Both the position numbers and the translations under genes were made by a program. The notes under the pieces are model-generated. The model made no database searches. It worked only from the letters and a program-made list of their open reading frames with translations, and was not told the DNA's origin. Positions 32,816 through 40,379 of a stretch of 64,000 bases of DNA are shown here, one piece after another. Origin of the DNA: an uncultured Rhodospirillaceae bacterium (GTDB taxonomy: Bacteria > Pseudomonadota > Alphaproteobacteria > Reyranellales > Reyranellaceae); assembly GCA_945952105.1 (NCBI GenBank), contig CAMFGZ010000005.1:62001-126000 (forward strand). Direction: 5' to 3'. The first letter of the stretch is position 1, and each line of letters starts with the position of its first letter.

Positions 32816-33642
32816 GCAGCCACCTCGGACAGGAGGCGACGCAGCAAGACCAGGGCCACGTCGTTGCGATACCCCGCGCTGCCGCGCACGTCGTCGATCG
32901 GCGACAGCGGCGCGAGTTGGCCGGGCTCCACCCGTTCGCCGAGCTGCGCGTTGGCCGGCGCACCGAGCAGCGCCTGTTCGAGCTCCGGCAGGCGTTGCGC
33001 CACGGGCGAGCAGGCGCCCACGGCGACACGCGCCGCCGCGATGCGATCGTCCGCGACTTCGACCACGACGGAGGCCATCGCGATCGAGATCACCAGGTAC
33101 CGCCGTGCGCCCAGCTTGAGGAATGCGCTTCGGGCTTCGTGCTGCGGACGCGGCACATGGAAGGAAGTGACGAGTTCACCGGGCAGCAGCGCCGTCCTGC
33201 GGACGCCGGTGATGAAGGAGGCCAGCGGCAGGCGGCGCGTTCCCGCGAGGCTTGCCAGCTCCACCTGGGTGTCGAGGGCCAGCAGGGCCGGGACGCCATC
33301 GGCGGCGGGCGAGGCGTTGCAGATATTGCCCGCCATGGTGCCAGCGTTCTGGATCTGGCGGCCGCCGACCTCGCGCGCCGCCTGCTTCAACCCGTCGAAC
33401 AGCGGCGGCACGCCCGCGTCGACCAGTTCGCTCCAGGTCGTCGTGGCGCCCAGGCGCCACCCCTTCTCGGTTTCGGAGATCCCACGCAGAGCGGCGATCC
33501 CGGTGATGTCGAGGACATCCTCGGCGACCGTTCGACCGACTCGCGCAGGATAGAAGTCGGTGCCGCCGGCGAGCACCGTGAAGGGTCGGGTCAGTGCCTG
33601 GAGAGCCTCGTCGAGGTCTCGGGGTCGGAGATAGTCGCCCAT
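32812..33642 (-). CDS. FAD-binding subunit of the xanthine dehydrogenase family
   Basis: A 276-residue CoxM/HcrB-type FAD subunit that passes electrons from the Fe-S clusters of the hydroxylase to an acceptor. The FAD-phosphate loop is VLAGGTDFYPARVG near residue 28, and the second FAD motif TMAGNICNASPAADGVPAL is near residue 105 (AGNI..NASPAAD). ATG 33642 gives the normal MGDYLRPRDLDEAL start; an upstream in-frame ATG at 33669 would add nine residues across a palindrome. It opens the enzyme part of the operon. Confidence 0.92.
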   Translation of the reverse strand: MGDYLRPRDLDEALQALTRPFTVLAGGTDFYPARVGRTVAEDVLDITGIAALRGISETEKGWRLGATTTWSELVDAGVPPLFDGLKQAAREVGGRQIQNAGTMAGNICNASPAADGVPALLALDTQVELASLAGTRRLPLASFITGVRRTALLPGELVTSFHVPRPQHEARSAFLKLGARRYLVISIAMASVVVEVADDRIAAARVAVGACSPVAQRLPELEQALLGAPANAQLGERVEPGQLAPLSPIDDVRGSAGYRNDVALVLLRRLLSEVAA

Positions 33643-33643
33643 A

Positions 33644-33661
33644 TCGTTCGTGTACGTACGA
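33644..33661. promoter_or_regulatory. Candidate operator palindrome before the operon
   Basis: An 18-base near-palindrome TCGTTCGTGTACGTACGA (14 of 18 positions symmetric) directly upstream of the FAD-subunit ATG and 40 bases downstream of the MarR stop. Its position and size fit a MarR-type binding site. It is a prediction from symmetry and location only. Confidence 0.45.
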
Positions 33662-33700
33662 TGACACACACCACGGACGAGTCAAACGAATGAGTCGGCT

Positions 33701-34174
33701 TCAGATGATTCGCGAGAGAAGATCCAGCAGCTGCTTCTGTTCCTGCGCGTTGAGAGGCTTCAGCGTCTCGCGCGACACGGCCGGACCGTTCAGCATCAGC
33801 TTGCCGACCAGCTTCTGACCTTCCGTCGTCAGGCTGAGCAGGGTGCGACGGGCATCACCGGGATCGGGTCTCGAATCGACGAGGCCGCGTTCCTTCAGCC
33901 GGCGTACCACGCCCTGCATCGTCGCCTTGTCCATGCCGACGAGACGGCCGAGCAGGTTCTGCGACAGTTCGGTATATTCGTCGAGCTTTGCGAGACTTGA
34001 GTATTGCGTCGGCGTGATGTTGGGATCGCCGATGCCGCTCTGGAAGATCGAGCTCGCGCGCTGATGCGCGCGTCGGAGCAGATATCCGATCTGGTCTTCG
34101 ATACGATAGGGCCGTGATGCCGCGCTCGATGCCGTCTTTGGCTCGTGCTGTTTTTTTGCGACGTTGCTTCGCAT
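33701..34174 (-). CDS. MarR-family transcriptional regulator
   Basis: A 157-residue winged-helix regulator. A basic, disordered N-terminus (about 30 residues) precedes the dimerisation helix IGYLLRRAHQRASSIF, the recognition region MDKATMQGVVRRLKERGLVDSR and the wing DARRTLLSLTTEG. ATG 34174 follows a G-run that can serve as a ribosome-binding site; the open frame extends 22 codons upward. Being first in the same-strand series, it is the likely local regulator of the hydroxylase/reductase operon, perhaps released by the aromatic substrate. Confidence 0.88.
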   Translation of the reverse strand: MRSNVAKKQHEPKTASSAASRPYRIEDQIGYLLRRAHQRASSIFQSGIGDPNITPTQYSSLAKLDEYTELSQNLLGRLVGMDKATMQGVVRRLKERGLVDSRPDPGDARRTLLSLTTEGQKLVGKLMLNGPAVSRETLKPLNAQEQKQLLDLLSRII

Positions 34175-34526
34175 CGCCCCCCCGGCTTGCTGTCTCTTCG
34201 CTACACCGACAATGCGCGTCGCACAACGGTCACATAACACCCTTTATCGAAGGTGAATGCGCCAACGCGCCGAACAAGTGGTGCACGGAAGCTGAGGCGA
34301 GTTTCTCGAGCCCCTGCAACCGCACGGCGTTCTCTTGCGAACAATGCCCGAGTCCGTGACACGGGGAATCGAGCTTGGGCCATGCCCGCTGAGCGGGCCG
34401 GGTTCGCATCTATCCAAGGCATTCAATGATTTACGCCGATGTTTTGCGACGCAATGGCTGGAACGATGACGCCGCCCCGCGGCGATGGCAGTGTGACCGC
34501 ACACTCGGTCAACACAGGACAGGCAA
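34175..34526. other. Divergent intergenic region (352 bases)
   Basis: This gap separates the MarR gene and the CoA-transferase gene and should hold both promoters. I see a short GC hairpin CCCGCTGAGCGGG near 34386 and a purine site just before 34527. I do not see a clear sigma-70 pair, a riboswitch or a protein-coding signal. Confidence 0.5.
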
Positions 34527-35726
34527 ATGCCCGGCGCGCTCGAAGGCATCAGGATCGTCGACCTCACGAACATCATCCTCGGCCCGTACGGCACGATGCT
34601 GCTCGCCGACCAGGGCGCCGACGTGATCAAGGTCGAGGCGCCGGAAGGCGACGCGGTGCGTCATATCGGCAAGCCGGGCAAGACGCCCGGCATGGGACCG
34701 ACCTATCTCTATGTGAATCGCAACAAGCGCTCGCTCTGCCTCGATCTCAAGAACAAGGAGGCCCGCGCCGCCCTTCTCAAGGTCGTCGCCACGGCGGATG
34801 CCTTCGTCCATGCGCTGCGGCCGCAGGCCATCGAGGCGCTGGGCCTCGGTTACGAGGAGATCCGCAAGGTGAAGCCCGACATCGTCTATGTCGGCGCCTA
34901 CGGCTATTCCGCCGAAGGTCCTTACGGAAAACTGCCGGCCTATGACGATGCCATCCAGGCCCGCTTCGGCATTGCCGACCTGATGGGCCGCGCCGCCGGT
35001 GACGACGTTCCGAAGTATCCGCCGACCATCATCGCCGACAAGACGGTGGGCCTCACCTTCGCCTTCTCGACCCTTTCAGCGCTGATGCATCGTCAACGCA
35101 CCGGCGAGGGTCAGTTCGTCGAGGTGCCGATGTTCGAGACCATGTCGGCCTGGCTGCTGGTCGAGCATATGTGGGAGCGGACCTTCAGCGACGAGGGCGA
35201 GGTCGGCTATACGCGCCTGCTGGCCCGCACCCGCAAACCCTACCGCACGCTCGACGGCTGGATGGCGATCCTGCCTTACAACGACAAGCACTGGCGCAAC
35301 TTCTTCGAGCTGGTCGGCCGCTCCGAGGTGCTGCAGGACCCGCGCTACTCGACCATCAATGCGCGTTCGATGCATATCGGCGACATGTACGCGATGGTCG
35401 AGGCGCTGGCGCCGTCGAAGACCACGGCCGAATGGGTGAAGCTGCTCGACCAGGCGCAGATCCCCAACGCCCCGGTCTCCAAGCCGGCCGATCTGTTCGA
35501 GGACCCGCACCTCGTCTGGCGCAAGCTCTTCAAGAAGTATCCGCATCCGTCGGAGGGCGAGATCATGATGGTCGAGCCACCGATGACCATGAGCAAGACG
35601 CCGCCGTCGATCCGCACCATGGCGCCGCTGCAGGGCCAGGATTCGCGCGCCGTGCTGGCCGAGGCCGGCGTCGACGCGAAGGACATCGAGGCACTGAAGG
35701 CGTCCGGCGCGCTTATCGAGCCCTAG
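34527..35726 (+). CDS. CaiB/BaiF-family CoA transferase (class III)
   Basis: A 399-residue class III CoA transferase that moves CoA between carboxylic acids. Recognised from GIRIVDLTNIILGPYGTMLLAD-type N-terminus (split), the GADVIKVEAPEGD block, the Arg/Lys-rich NKRSLCLDLKN, and the PDIVYVGAYGYSAEGPY region. ATG 34527 has a GGACAGG site. It is divergent from the MarR-led operon and could activate a dicarboxylic or acyl product of that pathway; this is inferred from position. Its last 14 bases overlap the convergent neighbour. Confidence 0.93.
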   Translation: MPGALEGIRIVDLTNIILGPYGTMLLADQGADVIKVEAPEGDAVRHIGKPGKTPGMGPTYLYVNRNKRSLCLDLKNKEARAALLKVVATADAFVHALRPQAIEALGLGYEEIRKVKPDIVYVGAYGYSAEGPYGKLPAYDDAIQARFGIADLMGRAAGDDVPKYPPTIIADKTVGLTFAFSTLSALMHRQRTGEGQFVEVPMFETMSAWLLVEHMWERTFSDEGEVGYTRLLARTRKPYRTLDGWMAILPYNDKHWRNFFELVGRSEVLQDPRYSTINARSMHIGDMYAMVEALAPSKTTAEWVKLLDQAQIPNAPVSKPADLFEDPHLVWRKLFKKYPHPSEGEIMMVEPPMTMSKTPPSIRTMAPLQGQDSRAVLAEAGVDAKDIEALKASGALIEP

Positions 35727-36708
35727 CTTCGACGGCCGTCTCGACGGCAAGCTCGGCGGCGGCGAGATCTTCCAGCGCCGCCCCGACCGACTTGAACAGC
35801 GTGATCGACGCGGCATCGCCGGCGGTGCGGCCGGTCTGTTGCCCGCGCGACAGCTCGAACAGGTCGGCGATCACATGGGTTTCGCCGATCGCGCCGCTGG
35901 CGATGGCCTGGACGACGTCGCCGCCTTCCTTCAGCGCCCCGGCGCGCGTATCGACATAGAGACGGGCACGCCGCACGGCGCGGTCGTCGCTTTCGCGCAT
36001 CTGGGGCGTGTAGGCGCCGACGAGGTCGACATGTTGTCCCTCGCGCAGCCAGTCGCCCTCGACCAGGGGCGCCCTGGAGAGAGTGGCACACGAGATGATG
36101 TCGGCCTCCCGCACGGCGCTCTCGCGGTCGCCGACGGCCCGGATGCCGATCTCGCGACCGAGCATGGCCGGCAGGGACTGCGACAGTCGGGCCGCCAATG
36201 CTTCGGCCTGGGACGGAGTGCGGCCCCAGATCGCGACGTCCGTAATGGGCCGCACCTTGGCGTGCACCCGGATCAGCTCGGGCGCGAGCGCGCCGGTGCC
36301 GATCATCAGCAGGCGCGTCGCATCGGGGCGCGACAGGTAACGCGAGGCGAGGCCCGAGGCGCAGGCGGTGCGCCGCTTGGTCAGCATGGTGCCGTCGAGC
36401 AGCGCCAGCGTCGCGCCGGTCGTGCCGTCGAGCAGCAGATACTGGCCATAGATCGAGGGCAGCGAACGTTTTCCGTTGTCGGGGAACACCGTGACGACCT
36501 TCACGCCGACACGGCCGGAAGCACCCGTGGTCCAGGCCGGCATCAGCAGCAGCATCGCATCGGCGGACCCCGCGCCGAGCGGCTCCCGGATCGGATGATG
36601 ATGCCGTACCGGCATCTCGCAGCCCGCGCGGAACAGCGCGTCGAGCCGGTCGATCAGGGCGATGTCATCGAGGGCGGCGTCGATCTCCGCCGCCGACAGG
36701 ACCTTCAT
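35713..36708 (-). CDS. Ornithine cyclodeaminase/mu-crystallin family protein
   Basis: A 331-residue NAD(P)-dependent imine reductase-like protein. The Rossmann motif GTGALAPELIRVHAKV (GxGxxA) is near residue 137, the conserved Lys region GVKVVTVFPDN is near 68, and the block LDGTMLTKRRTACASGLAS is typical. The family includes ornithine cyclodeaminase and 1-pyrroline-2-carboxylate reductase. ATG 36708 overlaps the stop of the upstream LapA-like gene by 4 bases. A role in cyclic imino-acid turnover would fit the nearby N-ring operon but is not shown. Confidence 0.92.
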   Translation of the reverse strand: MKVLSAAEIDAALDDIALIDRLDALFRAGCEMPVRHHHPIREPLGAGSADAMLLLMPAWTTGASGRVGVKVVTVFPDNGKRSLPSIYGQYLLLDGTTGATLALLDGTMLTKRRTACASGLASRYLSRPDATRLLMIGTGALAPELIRVHAKVRPITDVAIWGRTPSQAEALAARLSQSLPAMLGREIGIRAVGDRESAVREADIISCATLSRAPLVEGDWLREGQHVDLVGAYTPQMRESDDRAVRRARLYVDTRAGALKEGGDVVQAIASGAIGETHVIADLFELSRGQQTGRTAGDAASITLFKSVGAALEDLAAAELAVETAVEARAR

Positions 36709-37106
36709 GAAAACGGACCGCGCACCGTGCGCGAGCCGAGTTCGGGTGCCACCAGGGCGCTCTGCCGCTCGAGCGCGCGCTGATCGCGTGGCGCCGGCCC
36801 GGCCGGCTCGGCCGTCTGCCGGGCCGCCTGCGCAGCCTTGAGGCGCGCGACTTCACGATCGAGACGGGCGGCTTCACCGCCGGCTTCGCGCGCACGGCGG
36901 CGATGATGCCGGCCGGCCCACCAGCCCATGCTCAGTCCCGCCAGGACGCCCAGCATCAGCATCGCGATGACCAACAGATAGACCGGCAGCACCATGATGT
37001 GCGGCAACGGCCACAGCGCGAGCTGAACGGTCTGGGTATTGCTGACCGCCACCAGCACGCCGATCAGGATGAAGAGCAGGAAAAGGACGCGGGATAGGAT
37101 TTTCAT
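36705..37106 (-). CDS. LapA (DUF1049) domain membrane protein
   Basis: A 133-residue protein with two membrane helices (about residues 4-24 and 39-63: LLFILIGVLVAVSN and VYLLVIAMLMLGVLAGLSMGWW, split), then a basic segment and a coiled coil. This is the LapA lipopolysaccharide-assembly layout, with the typical SNTQTVQLALWPLPH between the helices. In alphaproteobacteria it commonly follows ihfB, as here. The C-terminal 40 residues are unusually Gln/Ala/Arg-rich. Confidence 0.88.
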   Translation of the reverse strand: MKILSRVLFLLFILIGVLVAVSNTQTVQLALWPLPHIMVLPVYLLVIAMLMLGVLAGLSMGWWAGRHHRRRAREAGGEAARLDREVARLKAAQAARQTAEPAGPAPRDQRALERQSALVAPELGSRTVRGPFS

Positions 37107-37361
37107 GCGGGGCGGAGCATGCCACACCGCGCCCCCGTTATGCGAGGCGGACGATCGGGCCGGGCGTGAAACCTCCCCATTCAGATGGGGAGATGGCGGC
37201 GCAATCGTCGACGCAAGGGTCAAGAGAGGGTCGTTTCTCCTCGGCGCTCTCGGACGTTGCAAGCTTGCGGCCTGTAACCAGGCAGCAGCCCGTCGCTCGG
37301 CCCATGACCCATCGCCCCGTATGACGGGGCACTCCCCCATCTCAATGGGGGAAAAAAGACC
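37107..37361. repeat. Hairpin-rich gap with degenerate family B repeat (copy 3)
   Basis: The 255-base gap between lapA-like and ihfB contains an 8-bp hairpin CTCCCCAT/ATGGGGAG (37173-37192), an 8-bp hairpin TCCCCCAT/ATGGGGGA (37333-37352), and at about 37230-37303 on the minus strand a degenerate copy of the family B repeat (GGGCCGAGCG start and GTCCGAGAGCGCCGA end). No gene is seen. The two CCCC-type hairpins resemble each other and may be a further small repeat. Confidence 0.55.
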
Positions 37362-37370
37362 CTAGGTCTT
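37352..37370 (-). terminator. Possible ihfB terminator using the stop codon as loop
   Basis: On the minus strand the last ihfB codons read AAGACC, then the TAG stop, then GGTCTTTTTT. The 6-bp stem closes over the stop codon and is followed by a U-run. The stem is short, so this may be a weak terminator. Confidence 0.45.
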
Positions 37371-37697
37371 GTCGTCGCCGTCGGATTCCGGCGGCAGCAG
37401 GCCGGCCGCGCGTGCGGCCTCCTTGTTCAGGCGGTCGCGCAGGTCCTTGCCGGTCTTGAAATAGGGCACGCGCTTGGACGCCACCGCGACCTGTTCGCCG
37501 GTGCGCGGGTTGCGGCCGGTGCGCGGATCGCGCTTCTTCACGGAGAACGCACCGAAACCGCGCAGTTCGACGCGGTGGCCTGAGGCCAGGGCCTTGGAGA
37601 TCTCGTCGAACACGGTGGCGACGATCCGCTCGACGTCCCTCTGGTAGAGGTGCGGATTCCGGGCCGCCAGGCGGGCAATCAGCTCGGACTTGGTCAT
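37362..37697 (-). CDS. ihfB: Integration host factor subunit beta
   Basis: A 111-residue DNA-bending protein of the HU/IHF family. It starts [15 protein letters not shown], carries the DNA-arm sequence with [21 protein letters not shown] (the Pro at the arm tip is in NPRTG), and has an acidic tail ESDGDDKT typical of alphaproteobacterial IHF-beta. With IHF-alpha it bends DNA in replication, recombination and promoter control. It follows rpsA at a distance of 158 bases and has its own promoter. Confidence 0.97.
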   Translation of the reverse strand: MTKSELIARLAARNPHLYQRDVERIVATVFDEISKALASGHRVELRGFGAFSVKKRDPRTGRNPRTGEQVAVASKRVPYFKTGKDLRDRLNKEAARAAGLLPPESDGDDKT

Positions 37698-37713
37698 CGC
37701 GTTTCCATGAACG

Positions 37714-37729
37714 GGGGCTATTCAGCCCC
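37714..37729 (-). promoter_or_regulatory. Leader hairpin before ihfB
   Basis: A perfect 6-bp hairpin GGGGCTGAATAGCCCC in the 5' leader, ending about 16 bases before the ATG at 37697. It could affect translation start; no regulator is known. Confidence 0.4.
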
Positions 37730-37752
37730 AGAGCACATTGATTAAGTCTTTG

Positions 37753-37780
37753 ATATTAAACTCAATAACCGGGTCGTCAA
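37753..37780 (-). promoter_or_regulatory. Sigma-70-type promoter of ihfB
   Basis: On the minus strand TTGACG (37780-37775) and TAATAT (37758-37753) are 16 bases apart, a near-consensus pair. The start would fall about 45-50 bases before the ihfB ATG. The region is AT-rich against its surroundings. Confidence 0.7.
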
Positions 37781-37796
37781 GCCTAAGCCCTTGAAA

Positions 37797-37834
37797 CCAA
37801 AAGAAAAGGCCGACCCTTGCGGGCCGGCCTTTCC
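37797..37834 (-). terminator. Intrinsic terminator of rpsA
   Basis: An 11-bp stem AAGGCCGGCCC/GGGTCGGCCTT with a GCAA loop (37806-37831), followed on the minus strand by TTCTTTT. It is 25 bases after the rpsA stop and just upstream of the ihfB promoter, so the two are separate units. Confidence 0.88.
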
Positions 37835-37855
37835 GTAAACCTTGATGAAGACGGC

Positions 37856-39589
37856 TTACTTCTCGTCCTCGTCGGCCTCGGCGCGCTTCTTGAGCGCGGC
37901 GCCCAGGATGTCGCCCAGGCTGGCGCCCGAGTCCGACGAACCGAAGTCGGCCATCGCCTTCTTCTCCTCGTCGAGTTCGCGCGCCTTGACCGACAGCACG
38001 ACGCGGCGCGAGGCCTTGTCGATGTTGGTGATCTTGGCGTCGAGCTTGTCGCCGATCGCGTAGCGGTCGGGGCGCTGCTCGGAGCGGTCGCGGCTGAGCT
38101 CGGTCTTGCGAATGAAGCCCGGGATGCCGTCCTGCACCGTGACGTCGATGCCGTTGTCCTGGATGCCGGCCACGATGACGGTGACGACGTCACCCTTCTT
38201 GGCGACCGAACCGACCTTCTCGAACGGATCGTTGGCGAGCTGCTTGATGCCGAGCGAGATGCGCTCCTTGTCCATGTCGACGTCGAGGACCTTGACCTTG
38301 ACCTGGTCGCCCTTCTTGAAGTCGCGGATCGCCTCGTCGCCGGCCTTGTCCCAGCTCAGGTCGCTGAGATGGACCATGCCGTCGATGTCGCCGGGCAGGC
38401 CCACGAAAAGGCCGAACTCGGTGATGTTGCGGACCTCGCCCTCGAGCTCCGTGCCGGCCGGATACTGGTCGGCGAAGCTCTCCCACGGGTTGGCCATGCA
38501 CTGCTTGAGGCCGAGCGAGATGCGACGCTTGGACATGTCGACGTCCAGCACCATCACTTCGACTTCCTGCGAGGTCGACACGATCTTGCCGGGGTGCACG
38601 TTCTTCTTGGTCCAGCTCATCTCGGAGACGTGGACCAGACCCTCGACACCCGGCTCCAGCTCGACGAACGCGCCGTAGTCGGTGATGTTGGTGACGCGGC
38701 CCTTGAGCTTGAGGCCGACCGGGTACTTCGCACCCGCGCCGTCCCACGGATCGCTCATCAGCTGCTTCATGCCGAGCGAAATGCGCTGCGTCTCGGGGTT
38801 GAAGCGGACGACCTGCACCTTGACCTGCTGGCCGATGGTGAGGGCTTCCGACGGATGGTTGATGCGCTTCCAGGCGATGTCGGTGACGTGCAGCAGGCCG
38901 TCGACACCACCCAGATCCACGAACGCGCCGTAGTCGGTGATGTTCTTGACGACGCCGTCGAGCACCTGGCCTTCGGACAGCGCGCCCATCAGGCGGGTAC
39001 GGTCCTCGGCGCGGGTCTCTTCCATGACGGCGCGGCGCGACACGACGATGTTGCCGCGGCGGCGGTCCATCTTGAGGATCGCGAACTGCTGGGCCTGGCC
39101 CATCAGGGGGCCGACATCGCGCACCGGGCGCACGTCGACCTGGCTGCCCGGCAGGAAGGCCACGGCGCCCGACAGGTCGACCGTGAAGCCACCCTTCACG
39201 CGGCCGAAGATCGTGCCCATGACGCGTTCCTGGTCGGTGAACGCCTTCTCGAGAACGGTCCAGGCTTCCTCGCGGCGAGCCTTGTCGCGCGACAGGACGG
39301 CCTCGCCTTCCTTGTTCTCCATACGGTCGACGAAGATGTCGACGGTGTCGCCTTCCTTGACCTCGGGGGCGCCGGCGCCACCGTTGGCGAACTCACGCAG
39401 TGCGACGCGGCCCTCGGACTTGAGGCCGACATCCACCACGACGAAATCGTTGGCAATGCGAATGACGCGGCCCTTTACGACCGTGCCTTCGAAGCTCGAC
39501 GAACCGCCCAGCGATTCTTCGAGGAGTGCTGCAAACTCCGCACTTGCGGCGTCGTTCGCGCGGGAACGCAGGGCGCTGCCCTTAGCCAT
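37856..39589 (-). CDS. rpsA: 30S ribosomal protein S1
   Basis: A 577-residue RNA-binding protein with six S1 (OB-fold) repeats. The later repeats show the usual YGAFVDL/YGAFVEL and VHVSEMSW/VHLSDLSW pairs (near residues 210, 295 and 385). It loads mRNA on the 30S subunit. The ATG at 39589 has a strong site (GAAGGAGAG). An ATGA just before it is out of frame. The gene order aroA-cmk-rpsA-ihfB is the usual one. Confidence 0.98.
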   Translation of the reverse strand: MAKGSALRSRANDAASAEFAALLEESLGGSSSFEGTVVKGRVIRIANDFVVVDVGLKSEGRVALREFANGGAGAPEVKEGDTVDIFVDRMENKEGEAVLSRDKARREEAWTVLEKAFTDQERVMGTIFGRVKGGFTVDLSGAVAFLPGSQVDVRPVRDVGPLMGQAQQFAILKMDRRRGNIVVSRRAVMEETRAEDRTRLMGALSEGQVLDGVVKNITDYGAFVDLGGVDGLLHVTDIAWKRINHPSEALTIGQQVKVQVVRFNPETQRISLGMKQLMSDPWDGAGAKYPVGLKLKGRVTNITDYGAFVELEPGVEGLVHVSEMSWTKKNVHPGKIVSTSQEVEVMVLDVDMSKRRISLGLKQCMANPWESFADQYPAGTELEGEVRNITEFGLFVGLPGDIDGMVHLSDLSWDKAGDEAIRDFKKGDQVKVKVLDVDMDKERISLGIKQLANDPFEKVGSVAKKGDVVTVIVAGIQDNGIDVTVQDGIPGFIRKTELSRDRSEQRPDRYAIGDKLDAKITNIDKASRRVVLSVKARELDEEKKAMADFGSSDSGASLGDILGAALKKRAEADEDEK

Positions 39590-39740
39590 TCATACTCTCC
39601 TTCATCGATCCCGGGCGAAACGCTGCCGCCCGTCGGCCAACCGGTTAAGTCCGGCGGATCCACTGCCTTGAAACACCGACGCAGGGACGACACGTCCCGG
39701 CGCAATCGCCGCTGGAAGTCTTCGATCCGCCGGCGGCGAC

Positions 39741-40379
39741 TTACGGCCCGGAAGATCGAAAGCCCTTGCGCTCGATGAACGCCAGAGCGGCGGCAAAAGC
39801 CGCATCGGCATCCATGTCGCTGGTATCGAGGTGGAAAGCATCGGGTGCGGCTTTGAGTGGTGCTGCCGCCCGTTCGCTGTCGCGACGGTCCCGCTCCGCC
39901 ATCTCGGCAAGAACGCGCGGCTTTATAGTGTCCACCCCCTTGGCGCGCAACTCCCGGTACCGCCGCTCCGCCCGCGCCTCTGCGCTGGCGGTAACGAACA
40001 GCTTGATGAGGGCCTCGGGGCAGATCACGGTGCCCACGTCCCGCCCATCCAGCACCGCCCCCGACGGCTGGTTGGCGAATTTCTTCTGGAAATCCAACAA
40101 CTTGGCTCGAACCTCGGGCATCGCGGCCACCTTCGAGGCGGCCTGACCCGCCACATCCGTGCGCAGTTCGGGATCGGCGAGGTCGGCCGGATCGAGGCCG
40201 GCGGCGACCTCCACCGGCGGCAGCCCGGTCTTTTCCGCCTTCAGACCGACCGCCCGGTAGATCAGGCCGGTGTCGAGATGGGGCAGGCCGAAATGCTCGG
40301 CCAGCCGGCGGGCGAGCGTGCCCTTGCCGGCTCCCGCGGGCCCGTCGATGGCGATGACGATGACGGCAGCCGGCCTCAC
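39741..40379 (-). CDS. cmk: (d)CMP kinase
   Basis: A 212-residue kinase that phosphorylates CMP and dCMP. The P-loop GPAGAGKGT is at residues 13-21, and the substrate region [14 protein letters not shown] is near residue 108. The start is GTG 40379, overlapping the aroA stop by 4 bases, so the two are translated together. Length is normal. Confidence 0.97.
   Translation of the reverse strand: MRPAAVIVIAIDGPAGAGKGTLARRLAEHFGLPHLDTGLIYRAVGLKAEKTGLPPVEVAAGLDPADLADPELRTDVAGQAASKVAAMPEVRAKLLDFQKKFANQPSGAVLDGRDVGTVICPEALIKLFVTASAEARAERRYRELRAKGVDTIKPRVLAEMAERDRRDSERAAAPLKAAPDAFHLDTSDMDADAAFAAALAFIERKGFRSSGP

Noticed and set aside
37173..37352. CCCC-type hairpins as intrinsic terminators
   Set aside because: Neither is followed by a U-run in the direction of the neighbouring genes; one has A-residues on the wrong side.
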